Notes: generated by a model not told the origin, from the sequence alone. A stretch of DNA of 64,000 nt from Elusimicrobiota bacterium (GCA_022709755.1 JAKLIF010000004.1:124001-188000), one strand, 5' to 3'. Positions 36,299 through 45,275 are shown, counted from the first letter of the stretch. Program-made: numbers and translations.

Positions 36299-36718
36299 TC
36301 AGCGCCCCATCACTTGAACGACCAGATTCCGCTGACGCGGCTTGTTGTCGAAATCCACCAAAACGACCTGTTGCCACGTGCCCCGGACCATCTTTCCGTC
36401 CACGACGGGAAAACAGGCGGACTGCCCGATCATACTGGCCCGGACATGCGCGTGCCCGTTCCCGTCATGCCAGGCGTCTTCGTGATGATACGCATGTTTT
36501 TTCGGGGCCCACCGCTCGAACGCTTCCTTGAGATCTTTCACCACGCCCGGCTCATGTTCGATGGTCGTGATCGCGGCCGTCGACCCCTGAACGAACACAT
36601 GCACCTGCCCCTCACTGACGTTCGATTCACCCACCGTCTGTTCGACGGAATCCGTGACATCGATGACGTCGCATTCGCCCCGGGAAGAAATGACGCAACC
36701 GCTGGTGTGTATTTTCAT
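36299..36718 (-). CDS. yjbQ: YjbQ family protein (UPF0047)
   Basis: A 139-residue protein of the YjbQ/UPF0047 fold. Hallmarks GSTAAITTIEHEPGVVKDL, HHEDAWHDGNGHAHVRASMIG and GTWQQVVLVDFD are present, with the conserved His/Glu/Asp set. Members can have low thiamine-phosphate synthase activity, but the physiological role is unsettled. It begins at ATG 36718 in a short AT-rich upstream stretch with a TATATT box (36738-36733) and no good -35. First gene of the yjbQ-rsmD-nuclease-argB-argD run. Confidence 0.92.
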   Translation of the reverse strand: MKIHTSGCVISSRGECDVIDVTDSVEQTVGESNVSEGQVHVFVQGSTAAITTIEHEPGVVKDLKEAFERWAPKKHAYHHEDAWHDGNGHAHVRASMIGQSACFPVVDGKMVRGTWQQVVLVDFDNKPRQRNLVVQVMGR

Positions 36719-36808
36719 GTCGATTTCTTATAAATATAGCACATCATCGGCCTCTCACAAAGAGACACCCGTGGATGAAAACGTAAGGATCGAGAGGAAA
36801 AACCGGGA

Positions 36809-39800
36809 TTAAGCCTGCTGGGCGATGAAACGGGCGACGGCCTGCATCTCGTCCAGATCGGAGAGACGCATCATCGGCATGGCGCGCAGGGCGCCGTCGA
36901 TGATGATGAGAGCGGCCCGGCGCAGGAGGGAATCGGAGGGGAGGTCACGGAGGGAGGAGAGATCACCCAATAGATTTTTGGGGATGATCACGCTATAGGA
37001 GCTGAAACGTCCGGATTGGACTTGTTGTTTCAAGAGCGCCTCCACGCGGAACAGGTCCATCTCGCGGCGCTGTTCTCCCGGCAACGCGCGGTGGATCCCC
37101 TGGTCGACGAGGAGTTGGACATCGACGCCCATGTTTTTTCCCATGAAATCGATCCGACTCCGCTCGTCGGAAGAGAGCGTCTGCTGAGACAGGAAGACCG
37201 CCGTGAGCGTCTGTCCCTCCCGTCGAGTGGCGACGGCTTTCTCCAAAACACCCTTCACGAATTCAACGGGTTTCACATCCGGATCGATCACCCCGCCCAG
37301 GAACGGACGTTCCCCTTCCAATCCCGCCTGGAGGACGCCGATCAGATCGGTGTTCCGGAACGAACCCAGAACGACCTGGGTCGCCAGCCATCGGGCTTCA
37401 GGACCGGACAGCCCTTTCGGGAAAACATCCCGCAATTTCTTTTGAAGCGCCGATCGCAGCGCTTCCTGATCCAACGCGCCGAACGGTTTCTTCACGCCCG
37501 ATTGAATACCACGGACACCGGCGATCCCTTCGATCCCCTGGCTCCACGGCACATCGGAAAGTATCTCATGCAGTGAGTTCTTGATAATCGGCGTCGCCAG
37601 CGGGCCGGTTTTGACCGCGTGGATCTCATAGGCCGCCGATGCGATGGCATCCGCCAGTTTTTCCTCGGGGGACACCGCACGGGGGCGAACGAGAGAGGAA
37701 AAAACGTCCCACGCATCCCCTCTCCGAAGGATGAGGGAAATGCCGACATCCAAAACAGCCAGGGAGATGTTCGACACCACAAAAAGATCCGCCAACAATC
37801 CGACGTTCATATCGAACGACGGCGTTCCGAACAGCGCCCAGGCCGCCACGCCCACCGCCATATTTCCCAACGGGCCGGACAGACGCGTGACCATCGTTTT
37901 CCACGGCGGAGCGCGCTCGAGATCGATATTCACCGCGCTCCACAGAGAACCCCAAGTCCACCTCGCCCCCAGACCGGACAGCTTCGCAACGGCCAGATGG
38001 AAGAGTTCGTGGACCGGAATGGCCAGTCCCCAGACCAAACGGACGGGGAGATTTTTCAGCTCCCCGTTAAAAAGCGTGGCCAGGACGGAGGGCGTCGGCT
38101 GGGCGGTTTTGGGCAGGTGGACCAGATAGGTCAGGCCGTTCTCCCAGGGGCCGATCCGCGTCGTCCGGTATGTGGTCTTTTTGCCGCTCAACAGTTCCAG
38201 GAAAATCTCCGGCCGTTTCTCGACTTTCCCATAGTTCACCGAATAGATCCCGAAATCGACGACGCCCAGATGCCTCATCAGGAGATAGTTCAGCAGGGCG
38301 GAGCCGACGCGATGGTTCCCGTCCTCGAAGATCTGCTGGGACGGAGTCCCATAGAACATGTCGTAGACCGCCTCATAGATATAATTCACCGGATCTCCCC
38401 GGAAATCGATGACGGATTCCACGCCGGCACGCACGACCGTCTTGGGAACGTCCCTGTTCACCAGCCAGCGGTCGATCCTCTCACGGAGCATCTGCGCCCC
38501 ACCGCGCGGAAGCTCGCCGTCCATGAACAGTTCATGCCACAACACGATCTGCTTGAACCACTCCTCGGCGGTCAGGTCCCTGTTCCGACTGACGAGATAG
38601 TTGAGATCGGCCACCATCAGGTAGACCGAATCGTTCTTCGTGTTCTTGTCGAGCAGTTCGAAAGTCTTGGCTGCGACGAGCGGGTCCCCCTTGAACAAAT
38701 GATAGCTCCACTGATAGAGACGGCGCGACCGTTCGATCTCGGTCTCGCTCAACTTATACGGATTATCATTGATCGTCCGGATGACGGTCTCGGCGCACTG
38801 ATACGCCGACTGCCAGTCCCGATTGACCAGGTGCTGCATCCCTTTCCGGTGGTTCTCGGTGAGCACGTCGTAATAGTTGTTGTATCGCAGTGCTTCGGGG
38901 GTACTCCCCCAGGCCATGGGGATGGTCGGCCGAGACGTCATCTGGGCCAACCAGCGGTTCCATGCGTCGTCCGTATCGCGGACATCATCCCTGAAAAGCG
39001 CGGCCAGAACATCCTCAGCGGGTTTGGCCTCCGCCGGTTTCTGCGTCTCCTCCGTCGTCAACGGGGAGTCCCCGTCCGCCAGCTCGAGGAGTTTCATGAC
39101 TTTCCCGTCACCGCTCACGGTGTTATACGGAGGGAATTTTTTATCGGCAGTCTGCGGATGGTCCTGGATGTCCTGTTGAATTCGGCTCAACACCGGCTGG
39201 AGCCGACCGTCGGGGGCGCGAGAATAGAAGGGGCGTCCGCCTTTATCGAGCAGATAAGCGACCGCGGCGATGTCCCACAGCCCCAATCCGTAGCCATCGC
39301 CCACATAGGAATAGATCTGGGTTTTCCCCAACAGCACCTCGGCCGAGTGGACGACGGAAGATTTCGCGTGGTTTTCGATGGCCGCGACTCTGACATCACC
39401 GGACACCGCCTTCTTCTTCACCAGATCGTTCAGCCGATCCGAAAAATCCGACCGACCGGCGATGACGGCATTCAATTCTCCTTGATACCCGTTCTGTGCC
39501 GTGTCAAAAGATGTCCCGTTCAAATAAACTCCCGGCCGGTCGTCCGACGCCTCCAGCAAGCCGAAGACAGGCGACCACACCATCGCCAGAACCGGCCGAC
39601 CTTGTCGATACAACGCCAAGGAGACGGCGTAAAAATCCGAACCGGCGGAAAACTGGGCCGTTCCATCGATAGGATCCAACACCCACACATACTCGGAACC
39701 GGCATTCCCTTTATTGACCGCGGCCTCTTTGGAATCCAATGTCTCTTCGGCCACAAGGTAATGTCCCGGATACGTTTTTTGGATTTGCTCCAACACCCTC

Positions 39801-41995
39801 TGCTGAACGGCACGATCGATGGCCGTCACGATGGACCCATCCACCTTTTTCTCTTCTTTCGGTTTCCCTTGAGCCAAAAGATCCCGGATCGTCTGCCGGG
39901 CCGTCGCCATCAAACCGTCTGAAAAACCCCTCAACTCGACTATCCCGGTCCCGGCCGGTTTCTTGAAACCCACTCTTTCGCGCAGGGACGCGATGATATT
40001 GCTCATGACCCGTCCTGCTTTCGCCCGCGCCAGAGAGAATCCCCGGGCCGGAACGGCCTTGAATTCCCCGACCCCCTTCCGACGGTCATGTCGGAGCGAC
40101 ACGTCGACGACCTGTCCGTCGTCGGACGTCATCTCGAAATCGATCCCGTTCGGAGTCAACCGGACATCGTCGACGGACTCGGTCCCGCCCAACTTTTTGA
40201 GCGTCGATTCAATCTGATCGGCTCGGTCCCCGTGGATCGCCTGTTCCGCCGACGCCACGGTGCGGGCGGTGGCTCCTTTTTCGATCCCGCGGGCCGGGTG
40301 GTCGGGGACGAACAACACATCCCCTTTGAAAAGTTTTTCGAGGGGCGTTTTTTCCTGGGTGAACACGGACAGATAATCCGCCCCGTGCTCCGCATCGACG
40401 CGCGCGATCTTCGGGACATATTGGATCGTGACATAACCGGCGTCCTTCAACTTCTTCTCCATCCCCGACGTATGGAACCCCCCCGTCACCAGAACAGCCG
40501 TCGAGACCTCCTTCGGCCCCATCAAGGCGATCAGATTATCGGTCATGGCGGTATCCCGCGCTTCGGCCTGACGGAAAAACTCCTCGAACGATTGCAAGGG
40601 AAGATCCGGGCTCCGCATGGGATTTTTCTCGTATTCGTTCCACTCGTCCGATGAGAGGGTGAAATCCACCAGCTTTTGTGTCAGAACGAACTGCTTGGAT
40701 TGCCCCACCAAGTCCCGCTCCGGATCCGTTTTGGCCAGAAGGTCATAATCTCTTTTCTCCAATGCGGCCATGTCCTTGAACAGCGTTTCGGGGTTGATCG
40801 TGTCGGACAGGAACACATACCGGATGTAGGAATCCATCGCGGGGTATCGATCCAGCGAAAGACCCGGCTTCATGCAAAGCTCGTGGAGATATCGATAAAA
40901 ATCGGTATGGCGGATGCGTCCCAACCGGAAGGACAGGCTTTGATTGAGGAGGCCCTGTATCTGATCTTTGCTCAATTTGGCGACGAGCGCGTCCAACAGG
41001 AGGGCCCGCTCCTGTTCTATCTTCTTGAAATCGAGCGACTGTTCCATCGTCAACGCATCCAGGAAGGTTCGGATGGACTCGGGCACAGGAGCTGACGGGA
41101 CACCGGTCAACGCCGTCAGATAGTCCCCCAAAGAGATCTGCTTGCTCTGATAGGAAGCGACCTGTCTGTCAAAACGTTTCAAGTCTTCATTGAACACGGC
41201 TTCTTTCCGACGATCCAGATCCTGCCGGATGATCTGCAATTCCCCCTTCACTCTCTGCACAAGGGGAACAGACTGGCGATACGCTTCCACGTTGGCGTCA
41301 TAATACTGAGCGTGATCGATCCCCCGGATGGGCGGAACGGGCTGAGTGCTCGTCATGGCCGCGTGGATCGGGCCGGATATCAGATTCTCCCGGAGCAGAT
41401 AATCCGCCGTGTGGCCCAATGCCGCCGGGCTCAGCGAGTCCCGATAACGGTCCACCCTCAGCGGCTGGAAAGCCCCCTCCAACGCCACCAACTGGACGGA
41501 ATTCTGTTCGACCAACGATTGCAGGGCCGCCCCGATGTTCTGTTGCGCTTCCGAATTGCGGTGGACGTCCTGGACATGAACGATGATCTTCGGCGAAGCG
41601 ATTGAAGAGGGCAATGAAACTTTGCGAATGGTGCCGAACTGGGCGGGCAGGAAACGCGCCACGTCCGCCACTTTCCGAGAGAGCACCTCATCGCCATGCC
41701 CCGCGAGTTCCCGTTCCATGCCGGCGGTGAGCCGATTCAACCGCTGGGCGTTCACCGACGGAAGATCCCTCAAGACGGCGGCGGGATCGGCGGTCGGGGG
41801 AAGGCTCGCCACCACGGGGACCGGCGGTTCGGCGGTCTTGTTCTTCTCGATCTGTTGACGGCGGTGGGCCCAAAAATTCTTTTCCGTCGTGGAGACGGCA
41901 AAAAGATTGGCGTGAGAAAAAAGGACGGCCACGCAAAAAGCCAGCCGCTTTTTCCAGGAGGAAAAAGATGGGACAAACGCTTTTATCCGGTTCAT
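36809..41995 (-). CDS. Giant secreted mosaic protein: TraB/ChaN-like, IMPase, Fic-like, M50-like
   Basis: A 1728-residue protein. (a) Signal peptide 1-33, ending NLFA. (b) TraB/ChaN (Tiki-clan)-like region about 130-530: VHVQDVHRNSEAQQNIGAAL, VALEGAF, RGIDHAQYYD and TAVLVTGGFHTSGMEKKL. (c) Inositol-monophosphatase domain about 690-920 with GSIVTAIDRA, AEET (749-752), DPIDGT (774-779) and GLWDIAA (905-911); metal ligands look intact. (d) Fic-like segment with QIFEDGNHRVGSALLNYLL (1221-1239); the catalytic His of HxFxDGN is Gln. (e) M50-like part: IPVHELFHLAV with HELFH 1329-1333, then RLSGPLGNMAVGVAAW and further hydrophobic helices. (f) Unclassified C-terminal domain about 1440-1728. Such multidomain secreted proteins occur in Omnitrophota. 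Monocistronic; its role is unknown. Confidence 0.85.
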   Translation of the reverse strand: MNRIKAFVPSFSSWKKRLAFCVAVLFSHANLFAVSTTEKNFWAHRRQQIEKNKTAEPPVPVVASLPPTADPAAVLRDLPSVNAQRLNRLTAGMERELAGHGDEVLSRKVADVARFLPAQFGTIRKVSLPSSIASPKIIVHVQDVHRNSEAQQNIGAALQSLVEQNSVQLVALEGAFQPLRVDRYRDSLSPAALGHTADYLLRENLISGPIHAAMTSTQPVPPIRGIDHAQYYDANVEAYRQSVPLVQRVKGELQIIRQDLDRRKEAVFNEDLKRFDRQVASYQSKQISLGDYLTALTGVPSAPVPESIRTFLDALTMEQSLDFKKIEQERALLLDALVAKLSKDQIQGLLNQSLSFRLGRIRHTDFYRYLHELCMKPGLSLDRYPAMDSYIRYVFLSDTINPETLFKDMAALEKRDYDLLAKTDPERDLVGQSKQFVLTQKLVDFTLSSDEWNEYEKNPMRSPDLPLQSFEEFFRQAEARDTAMTDNLIALMGPKEVSTAVLVTGGFHTSGMEKKLKDAGYVTIQYVPKIARVDAEHGADYLSVFTQEKTPLEKLFKGDVLFVPDHPARGIEKGATARTVASAEQAIHGDRADQIESTLKKLGGTESVDDVRLTPNGIDFEMTSDDGQVVDVSLRHDRRKGVGEFKAVPARGFSLARAKAGRVMSNIIASLRERVGFKKPAGTGIVELRGFSDGLMATARQTIRDLLAQGKPKEEKKVDGSIVTAIDRAVQQRVLEQIQKTYPGHYLVAEETLDSKEAAVNKGNAGSEYVWVLDPIDGTAQFSAGSDFYAVSLALYRQGRPVLAMVWSPVFGLLEASDDRPGVYLNGTSFDTAQNGYQGELNAVIAGRSDFSDRLNDLVKKKAVSGDVRVAAIENHAKSSVVHSAEVLLGKTQIYSYVGDGYGLGLWDIAAVAYLLDKGGRPFYSRAPDGRLQPVLSRIQQDIQDHPQTADKKFPPYNTVSGDGKVMKLLELADGDSPLTTEETQKPAEAKPAEDVLAALFRDDVRDTDDAWNRWLAQMTSRPTIPMAWGSTPEALRYNNYYDVLTENHRKGMQHLVNRDWQSAYQCAETVIRTINDNPYKLSETEIERSRRLYQWSYHLFKGDPLVAAKTFELLDKNTKNDSVYLMVADLNYLVSRNRDLTAEEWFKQIVLWHELFMDGELPRGGAQMLRERIDRWLVNRDVPKTVVRAGVESVIDFRGDPVNYIYEAVYDMFYGTPSQQIFEDGNHRVGSALLNYLLMRHLGVVDFGIYSVNYGKVEKRPEIFLELLSGKKTTYRTTRIGPWENGLTYLVHLPKTAQPTPSVLATLFNGELKNLPVRLVWGLAIPVHELFHLAVAKLSGLGARWTWGSLWSAVNIDLERAPPWKTMVTRLSGPLGNMAVGVAAWALFGTPSFDMNVGLLADLFVVSNISLAVLDVGISLILRRGDAWDVFSSLVRPRAVSPEEKLADAIASAAYEIHAVKTGPLATPIIKNSLHEILSDVPWSQGIEGIAGVRGIQSGVKKPFGALDQEALRSALQKKLRDVFPKGLSGPEARWLATQVVLGSFRNTDLIGVLQAGLEGERPFLGGVIDPDVKPVEFVKGVLEKAVATRREGQTLTAVFLSQQTLSSDERSRIDFMGKNMGVDVQLLVDQGIHRALPGEQRREMDLFRVEALLKQQVQSGRFSSYSVIIPKNLLGDLSSLRDLPSDSLLRRAALIIIDGALRAMPMMRLSDLDEMQAVARFIAQQA

Positions 41996-42100
41996 TGTTA
42001 CTTGATTACAGTATACACGCGTTTCAAGAAGGATTATTTAGATTATTGTAACTATGTTGTAACAGTATGCCATTTATGAAGGCAGGAATGACAAACAAAA

Positions 42101-42134
42101 GAAGATTGCTTCGCGCGGAATCGCTCGCAATGAC
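42101..42134. repeat. Dispersed repeat (family A), best copy
   Basis: On the minus strand it reads GTCATTGCGAGCGATTCC... GCGAAGCAATCTTC, the widespread intergenic repeat type with terminal GTCATTGCGAG and GCAATC. Diverged copies lie at 3206-3240 and 1889-1910. Intergenic, between the mosaic gene and tRNA-Ala. Confidence 0.6.
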
Positions 42135-42190
42135 CGAGAAGGGGATGGGGGTTTTGTGATGAGGGTTCTGGATGATGATCCATCGAAGAC

Positions 42191-42234
42191 GTCATCCCCA
42201 CATGCCGTCAGGGGGGATCCAGACCGGGAATGAC
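42191..42234. repeat. Imperfect palindromic repeat (family B)
   Basis: A 44-base element bounded by GTCATCCC and GGGAATGAC, near-inverted termini with an internal GGGGGGATCC. It resembles the second common dispersed palindromic repeat of bacterial assemblies (GTCATTCCCGG...GGGGATGAC type). Only one copy is in the window. It lies 16 bases downstream of the tRNA 3' end and could fold into the read-through transcript. Confidence 0.5.
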
Positions 42235-42250
42235 AGGCTGAAAAGAAAAT

Positions 42251-42326
42251 TGGTGGAGCTGATCGGGATCGAACCGACGACCTCCTGCATGCCATGCAGG
42301 CGCTCTCCCAGCTGAGCTACAGCCCC
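42251..42326 (-). tRNA. tRNA-Ala (anticodon GGC)
   Basis: A 76-base cloverleaf including encoded CCA. Acceptor GGGGCTG pairs with CAGCTCC, giving the G3-U70 wobble that is the alanine identity element, with discriminator A. The anticodon stem CCTGC/GCAGG encloses loop ATGGCAT, anticodon GGC. T arm GTCGG-TTCGATC-CCGAT. The gene lies directly downstream (minus strand) of the repeat array, whose units each start with the same seven bases as the tRNA 5' end. Confidence 0.97.
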
Positions 42327-42476
42327 AAACTACCACTGGTGACTAGGCAGTCCTTGCGTCTTGTGCAAGGGCAGCCCCAAACTACCACTGGTGACTAGGC
42401 AGTCCTTGCGTCTTGTGCAAGGGCAGCCCCAAACTACCACTGGTGACTAGGCAGTCCTTGCGTCTTGTGCAAGGGC
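42321..42476 (-). repeat. Three perfect 52-bp tandem repeats abutting tRNA-Ala
   Basis: Three identical 52-base units (42321-42372, 42373-42424, 42425-42476). In tRNA orientation each unit begins GGGGCTG, the tRNA 5' acceptor strand; the array runs up to and into the tRNA gene, which supplies the final GGGGCTG. Inside each unit is a hairpin CCTTGC-loop-GCAAGG, a small palindrome ACCACTGGT, and a possible TTGCAC-17-TAGTCA promoter-like pair. Identity of the units points to recent expansion or unequal recombination; copy number in the assembly may be compressed. Confidence 0.9.
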
Positions 42477-42617
42477 AGCCCCAAACTACCATTGTCCCTC
42501 TTCGCACCGCTTTCGAGGGCAGGTCGCACTTTAGGAATACGCAAACGCGACCGAACTTGGCAGCCCCAACGTTTAGGAATGCAGCATCTTCGCGTTCCTG
42601 CTGGGGCAGCCCCAAAA
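42477..42617 (-). repeat. Degenerate upstream units of the tRNA-linked array
   Basis: Two further units, different in body but each opened by GGGGCTGCC on the minus strand and separated by GTAGTTT or AACGTT before the next GGGGCTG. One contains a GGTCGC...GCGACC stem; the other an AGGAA...TTCCT stem nested in GCCCCA...TGGGGC. Both include ATTCCTAAA. They look like older or variant members of the same structured array. The remainder, 42618-42723, holds the promoter at 42669-42696 and no gene. Confidence 0.6.
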
Positions 42618-42668
42618 CCGTTTCAATTATCTAAACCTTATACAAACGAAACCGAATCAACGCCGCTT

Positions 42669-42696
42669 ATTATACTCTTTCTATATTCAATTTCAA
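42669..42696 (-). promoter_or_regulatory. Promoter reading toward the repeat array and tRNA-Ala
   Basis: Minus strand: -35 TTGAAA (42696-42691), 16-base spacer, -10 TATAAT (42674-42669). The start site would be near 42662, giving a leader of about 335 bases that includes all array units before the tRNA 5' end at 42326. It lies in an AT-rich gap just past the stop of the gene at 42724-43794. Confidence 0.65.
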
Positions 42697-42723
42697 AATC
42701 GTTTTTTGCCGTCGACGCAGACT

Positions 42724-43794
42724 CTACTTATGGGCGATGATGTAAAGCAGGGTGGTGTCCATCACCATCCACGCCAGGGACAAGATCAACACGATCTCGA
42801 CGGCGATGAAAAAATTAGTGGACAGGAAATCCCGGGCGGTGTTATAAGACCCCTCGATGCGCTCGAGCTTGACCTCCACCTCCTTATAGAGGTCGTCGAT
42901 GTCGAACTGTTTCTCCACGGCCTTGTAGACCGTGCGGAGATGCCAGTCGGAATCGATGTGCGGGATATGGGCCGACACGTTATAGAGCGAATCCACGATG
43001 GCCATCTTATCCTTCACGAAGGCGATGGCCTCGTCGGAAAACTTCTGATACCGGTGCGGCATCATCCAGAACTTATAATAGGGCGGGAGGCGCGACATCA
43101 ACACCTGCGCCTCATCGGTCTCCTTGTCGAGCAGGAAGTTATAGGACCGCAGGCTCCAATAGGATGAGAAGGCCAGTCTCACCAGTTTCAAGATGGTGTT
43201 CGCCTCGTCGGAGGCGATGGCCGCGCCGAAGCGCTTCACCAGGATCAGTTCGTTCTCGTAATACCCGAAATTCTCCAGTTTTTCCTGTTCCAATACGAAA
43301 TCGGACAACGTGTCGTAATTGGGTTCGCCGGCGACGATCCCGTAGAAGGCCTTGCGGTGCCGGTGGATGAAACTTTCCGCCGTGCCGATGGCGTTCTTCT
43401 CGAAGACGAAGATCGGGAAGACTTCGATGTCCTTCAATCGCTGTTCGTATTGGTGCGTAGCGAACTTTTTCGCGCGGTGGATGAGGTCATCCACCAGGGA
43501 ATGCCCCCAGGACCGGATGTCGATCTTTCCGACGGAAAGGGCCTCGGCCCGGCAGGAAAGGTCGGCCATGAAAGCCATGTCCCCCTCGATGTCGATGGTG
43601 AGTTGAAGGATGCCGATACCGAACTTGTAAAGGTGCGAGGTGATGCGGGCGTTGGGGAAGATCCGTCCGCTGAAGGTCAGATCGTGGGCCGGTCTCGTCG
43701 AGACTTCCTTGAAGATCTCCTTCGCGTCTTCTCCGACGAAATCGAGTTCGAGTCCCAGATCGAACGGAATGAGGAAATGAGCGGTGGCGTTCAT
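42724..43794 (-). CDS. Membrane-tethered protein resembling RMD1/DUF155
   Basis: A 356-residue protein. The middle (about 110-230) and the C-terminal helical part (IDSDWHLRTVYKAVEKQFDID, then LYKEVEVKLERIEGSYNTARDFLST) resemble RMD1/DUF155 proteins, ending in one membrane helix (about 323-345, FFIAVEIVLILSLAWMVMD). No signal peptide, so the bulk is cytoplasmic and tethered at its C-terminus. The family's molecular role is unclear. It is the last gene of the five-gene operon, four bases after the PilZ gene, so a link to envelope signalling is suggested by position. The family call is tentative. Confidence 0.75.
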   Translation of the reverse strand: MNATAHFLIPFDLGLELDFVGEDAKEIFKEVSTRPAHDLTFSGRIFPNARITSHLYKFGIGILQLTIDIEGDMAFMADLSCRAEALSVGKIDIRSWGHSLVDDLIHRAKKFATHQYEQRLKDIEVFPIFVFEKNAIGTAESFIHRHRKAFYGIVAGEPNYDTLSDFVLEQEKLENFGYYENELILVKRFGAAIASDEANTILKLVRLAFSSYWSLRSYNFLLDKETDEAQVLMSRLPPYYKFWMMPHRYQKFSDEAIAFVKDKMAIVDSLYNVSAHIPHIDSDWHLRTVYKAVEKQFDIDDLYKEVEVKLERIEGSYNTARDFLSTNFFIAVEIVLILSLAWMVMDTTLLYIIAHK

Positions 43795-43798
43795 GGGA

Positions 43799-44125
43799 TC
43801 AGCGGCTGACCAGATACATCAACACTTCCCGCAGGTAGGCCTGGTCGACGGATTCGTCGAAGACCAAACCGCCCACGAAATAGCCGTCTTCCCAGGTGAA
43901 CCGCACGACGCGCGCCCTCAGGTTGTCCAAACGCATCTCGCTCTGGGGGACGAAGGTGATGTAGACCACCTGTCCGATCTTCAAATTCCATCGCGTCTCC
44001 ACCCGGACGCCGCTCATGGACAGGTCCAGGATCCGACCCCACCCCTCAGGGACGTCGGACTCCGGGAATTGGAGGAGCACCGGCAACGACGTGCTCAGAC
44101 GCGGGCTGATGCGGCCTTCGACCAT
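43799..44125 (-). CDS. PilZ-domain protein
   Basis: A 108-residue single PilZ domain with both c-di-GMP-binding signatures: RISPR (RxxxR, Arg5 and Arg9) and DLSMSG (DxSxxG, Asp34, Ser36, Gly39). A diguanylate-responsive adaptor is therefore likely. No GGDEF, EAL or HD-GYP protein is in the window. It lies one base after the receiver-propeller gene, so its regulation is tied to that operon. Confidence 0.9.
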   Translation of the reverse strand: MVEGRISPRLSTSLPVLLQFPESDVPEGWGRILDLSMSGVRVETRWNLKIGQVVYITFVPQSEMRLDNLRARVVRFTWEDGYFVGGLVFDESVDQAYLREVLMYLVSR

Positions 44126-44126
44126 C

Positions 44127-45269
44127 TCAGTTCTTCCCCTTCGGCATCTTGTGCTGGATCAGGACGCGGCCGGTCTCGTTCACGAGCCAGGCGCGGCCTT
44201 TCCAGATGGTGAACCCGGAGATTTTGAGGTCCTTGTATTTCCGCGCGATCGTCAGCGGGTAGGGTCCATCCGACGAGAAACCGGACCCTTTGTAGACCAT
44301 GCGCCAAAGAACCGGGAGGTCGCCGCCGTCGGCGATCCACAAGGTGTCCTTGTGCCAAGCCAGACCCACCGGCACCTGCGCCGGACATTCAAAGCTGTTC
44401 TTCACTCCCAGCTGGTTGTCATGCTCATACACTTTCTTGGTGTCCGAATCGCACGACCAGAGCGTCTTGCCGTCCCAGGTGAGTCCCGACGGAGCGGAAC
44501 CGGGGGACGAGACGGAGGCCACCACGGGCAGGTTCTCGTCCCGGCGATGTCGCCGGATATGCCCGTCCGCCGAGGCGGTGTAGACGTAATAAGGGGCCGC
44601 GGCCACGGCCACGGGTTGGAAGTCCCCCCATTTGACCATGTCCTCCAAAGCCAGATAACCGCCCTTGACGCGGAAACGGGAAAGGATCTGCTGGAACCAA
44701 TCCGTCACCCAGACCTCGTTCTGCACGCCGCAGACGGCGGTGGGATGTTCCGACGAGAGCCGATAGACGCGATATGTGGACGTGAACCACTGGTACAGAC
44801 CGGTGCCCAACAGAACCGCCATCATCGCCAGGAACGCGTAGACGTAGAGACTGGGACGGCGCCACCAGGCCGGCGGAAGGAGCGTCTTATCGGTGATGAG
44901 TCTCCGCCCGACGCGGCTGACCGCTCGTTTGCCGGCCGCCAGAAAATCGCCGGCCGAGACCGGAGGGACCAGACAATCGTAGGCGCCCTGGGCCATCCGC
45001 CTCAGGGCCAGTTCCCCGTTCCGCTCCGGCAGATAGACGATGAACGGCGTGACCGGCGCATGGAGCCTGAGGCTTTCGGTCAACTTGGAGATATCCTCGT
45101 CCTTGAGAGGGTTCTCCAGCACGACCAGCACCGGGGGATCCTTCTCGAGTTGAGCGATGCCGGCGGGATAGCTCTCGATGCCTTCGGCCACGATCCCGGC
45201 CTGCTGCGACACGTTGACCAGATAGTCACGCACGGACGGTGTGGGAGCGATGATGAGGACCTGTCTCAT
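44127..45269 (-). CDS. Pseudo-receiver, membrane helix and beta-propeller fusion
   Basis: A 380-residue protein. Residues 1-120 are receiver-like (QVLIIAPTPSVRDYLVNV ... VLVVLENPL ... FIVYLPE ... AYDCLVPPVSAGDFL), but the key positions are altered: the acidic pair is replaced by APTP, the phosphoacceptor Asp by Glu52, and the conserved Lys-Pro by Val-Pro. A membrane helix follows (about 140-160), then a C-terminal (about 165-380) beta-propeller-like domain of GLTWDGKTLWSCDSDTKKVY and GLAWHKDTLWIADGGD units, expected outside the membrane. It looks like a sensor joining an extracytoplasmic propeller to a receiver that cannot be phosphorylated normally. Confidence 0.85.
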   Translation of the reverse strand: MRQVLIIAPTPSVRDYLVNVSQQAGIVAEGIESYPAGIAQLEKDPPVLVVLENPLKDEDISKLTESLRLHAPVTPFIVYLPERNGELALRRMAQGAYDCLVPPVSAGDFLAAGKRAVSRVGRRLITDKTLLPPAWWRRPSLYVYAFLAMMAVLLGTGLYQWFTSTYRVYRLSSEHPTAVCGVQNEVWVTDWFQQILSRFRVKGGYLALEDMVKWGDFQPVAVAAAPYYVYTASADGHIRRHRRDENLPVVASVSSPGSAPSGLTWDGKTLWSCDSDTKKVYEHDNQLGVKNSFECPAQVPVGLAWHKDTLWIADGGDLPVLWRMVYKGSGFSSDGPYPLTIARKYKDLKISGFTIWKGRAWLVNETGRVLIQHKMPKGKN

Positions 45270-45275
45270 GGGTTC

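Noticed and set aside
42321-42476. CRISPR array
   Set aside because: The 52-bp units are contiguous and identical with no unique spacers, and no cas genes are present.
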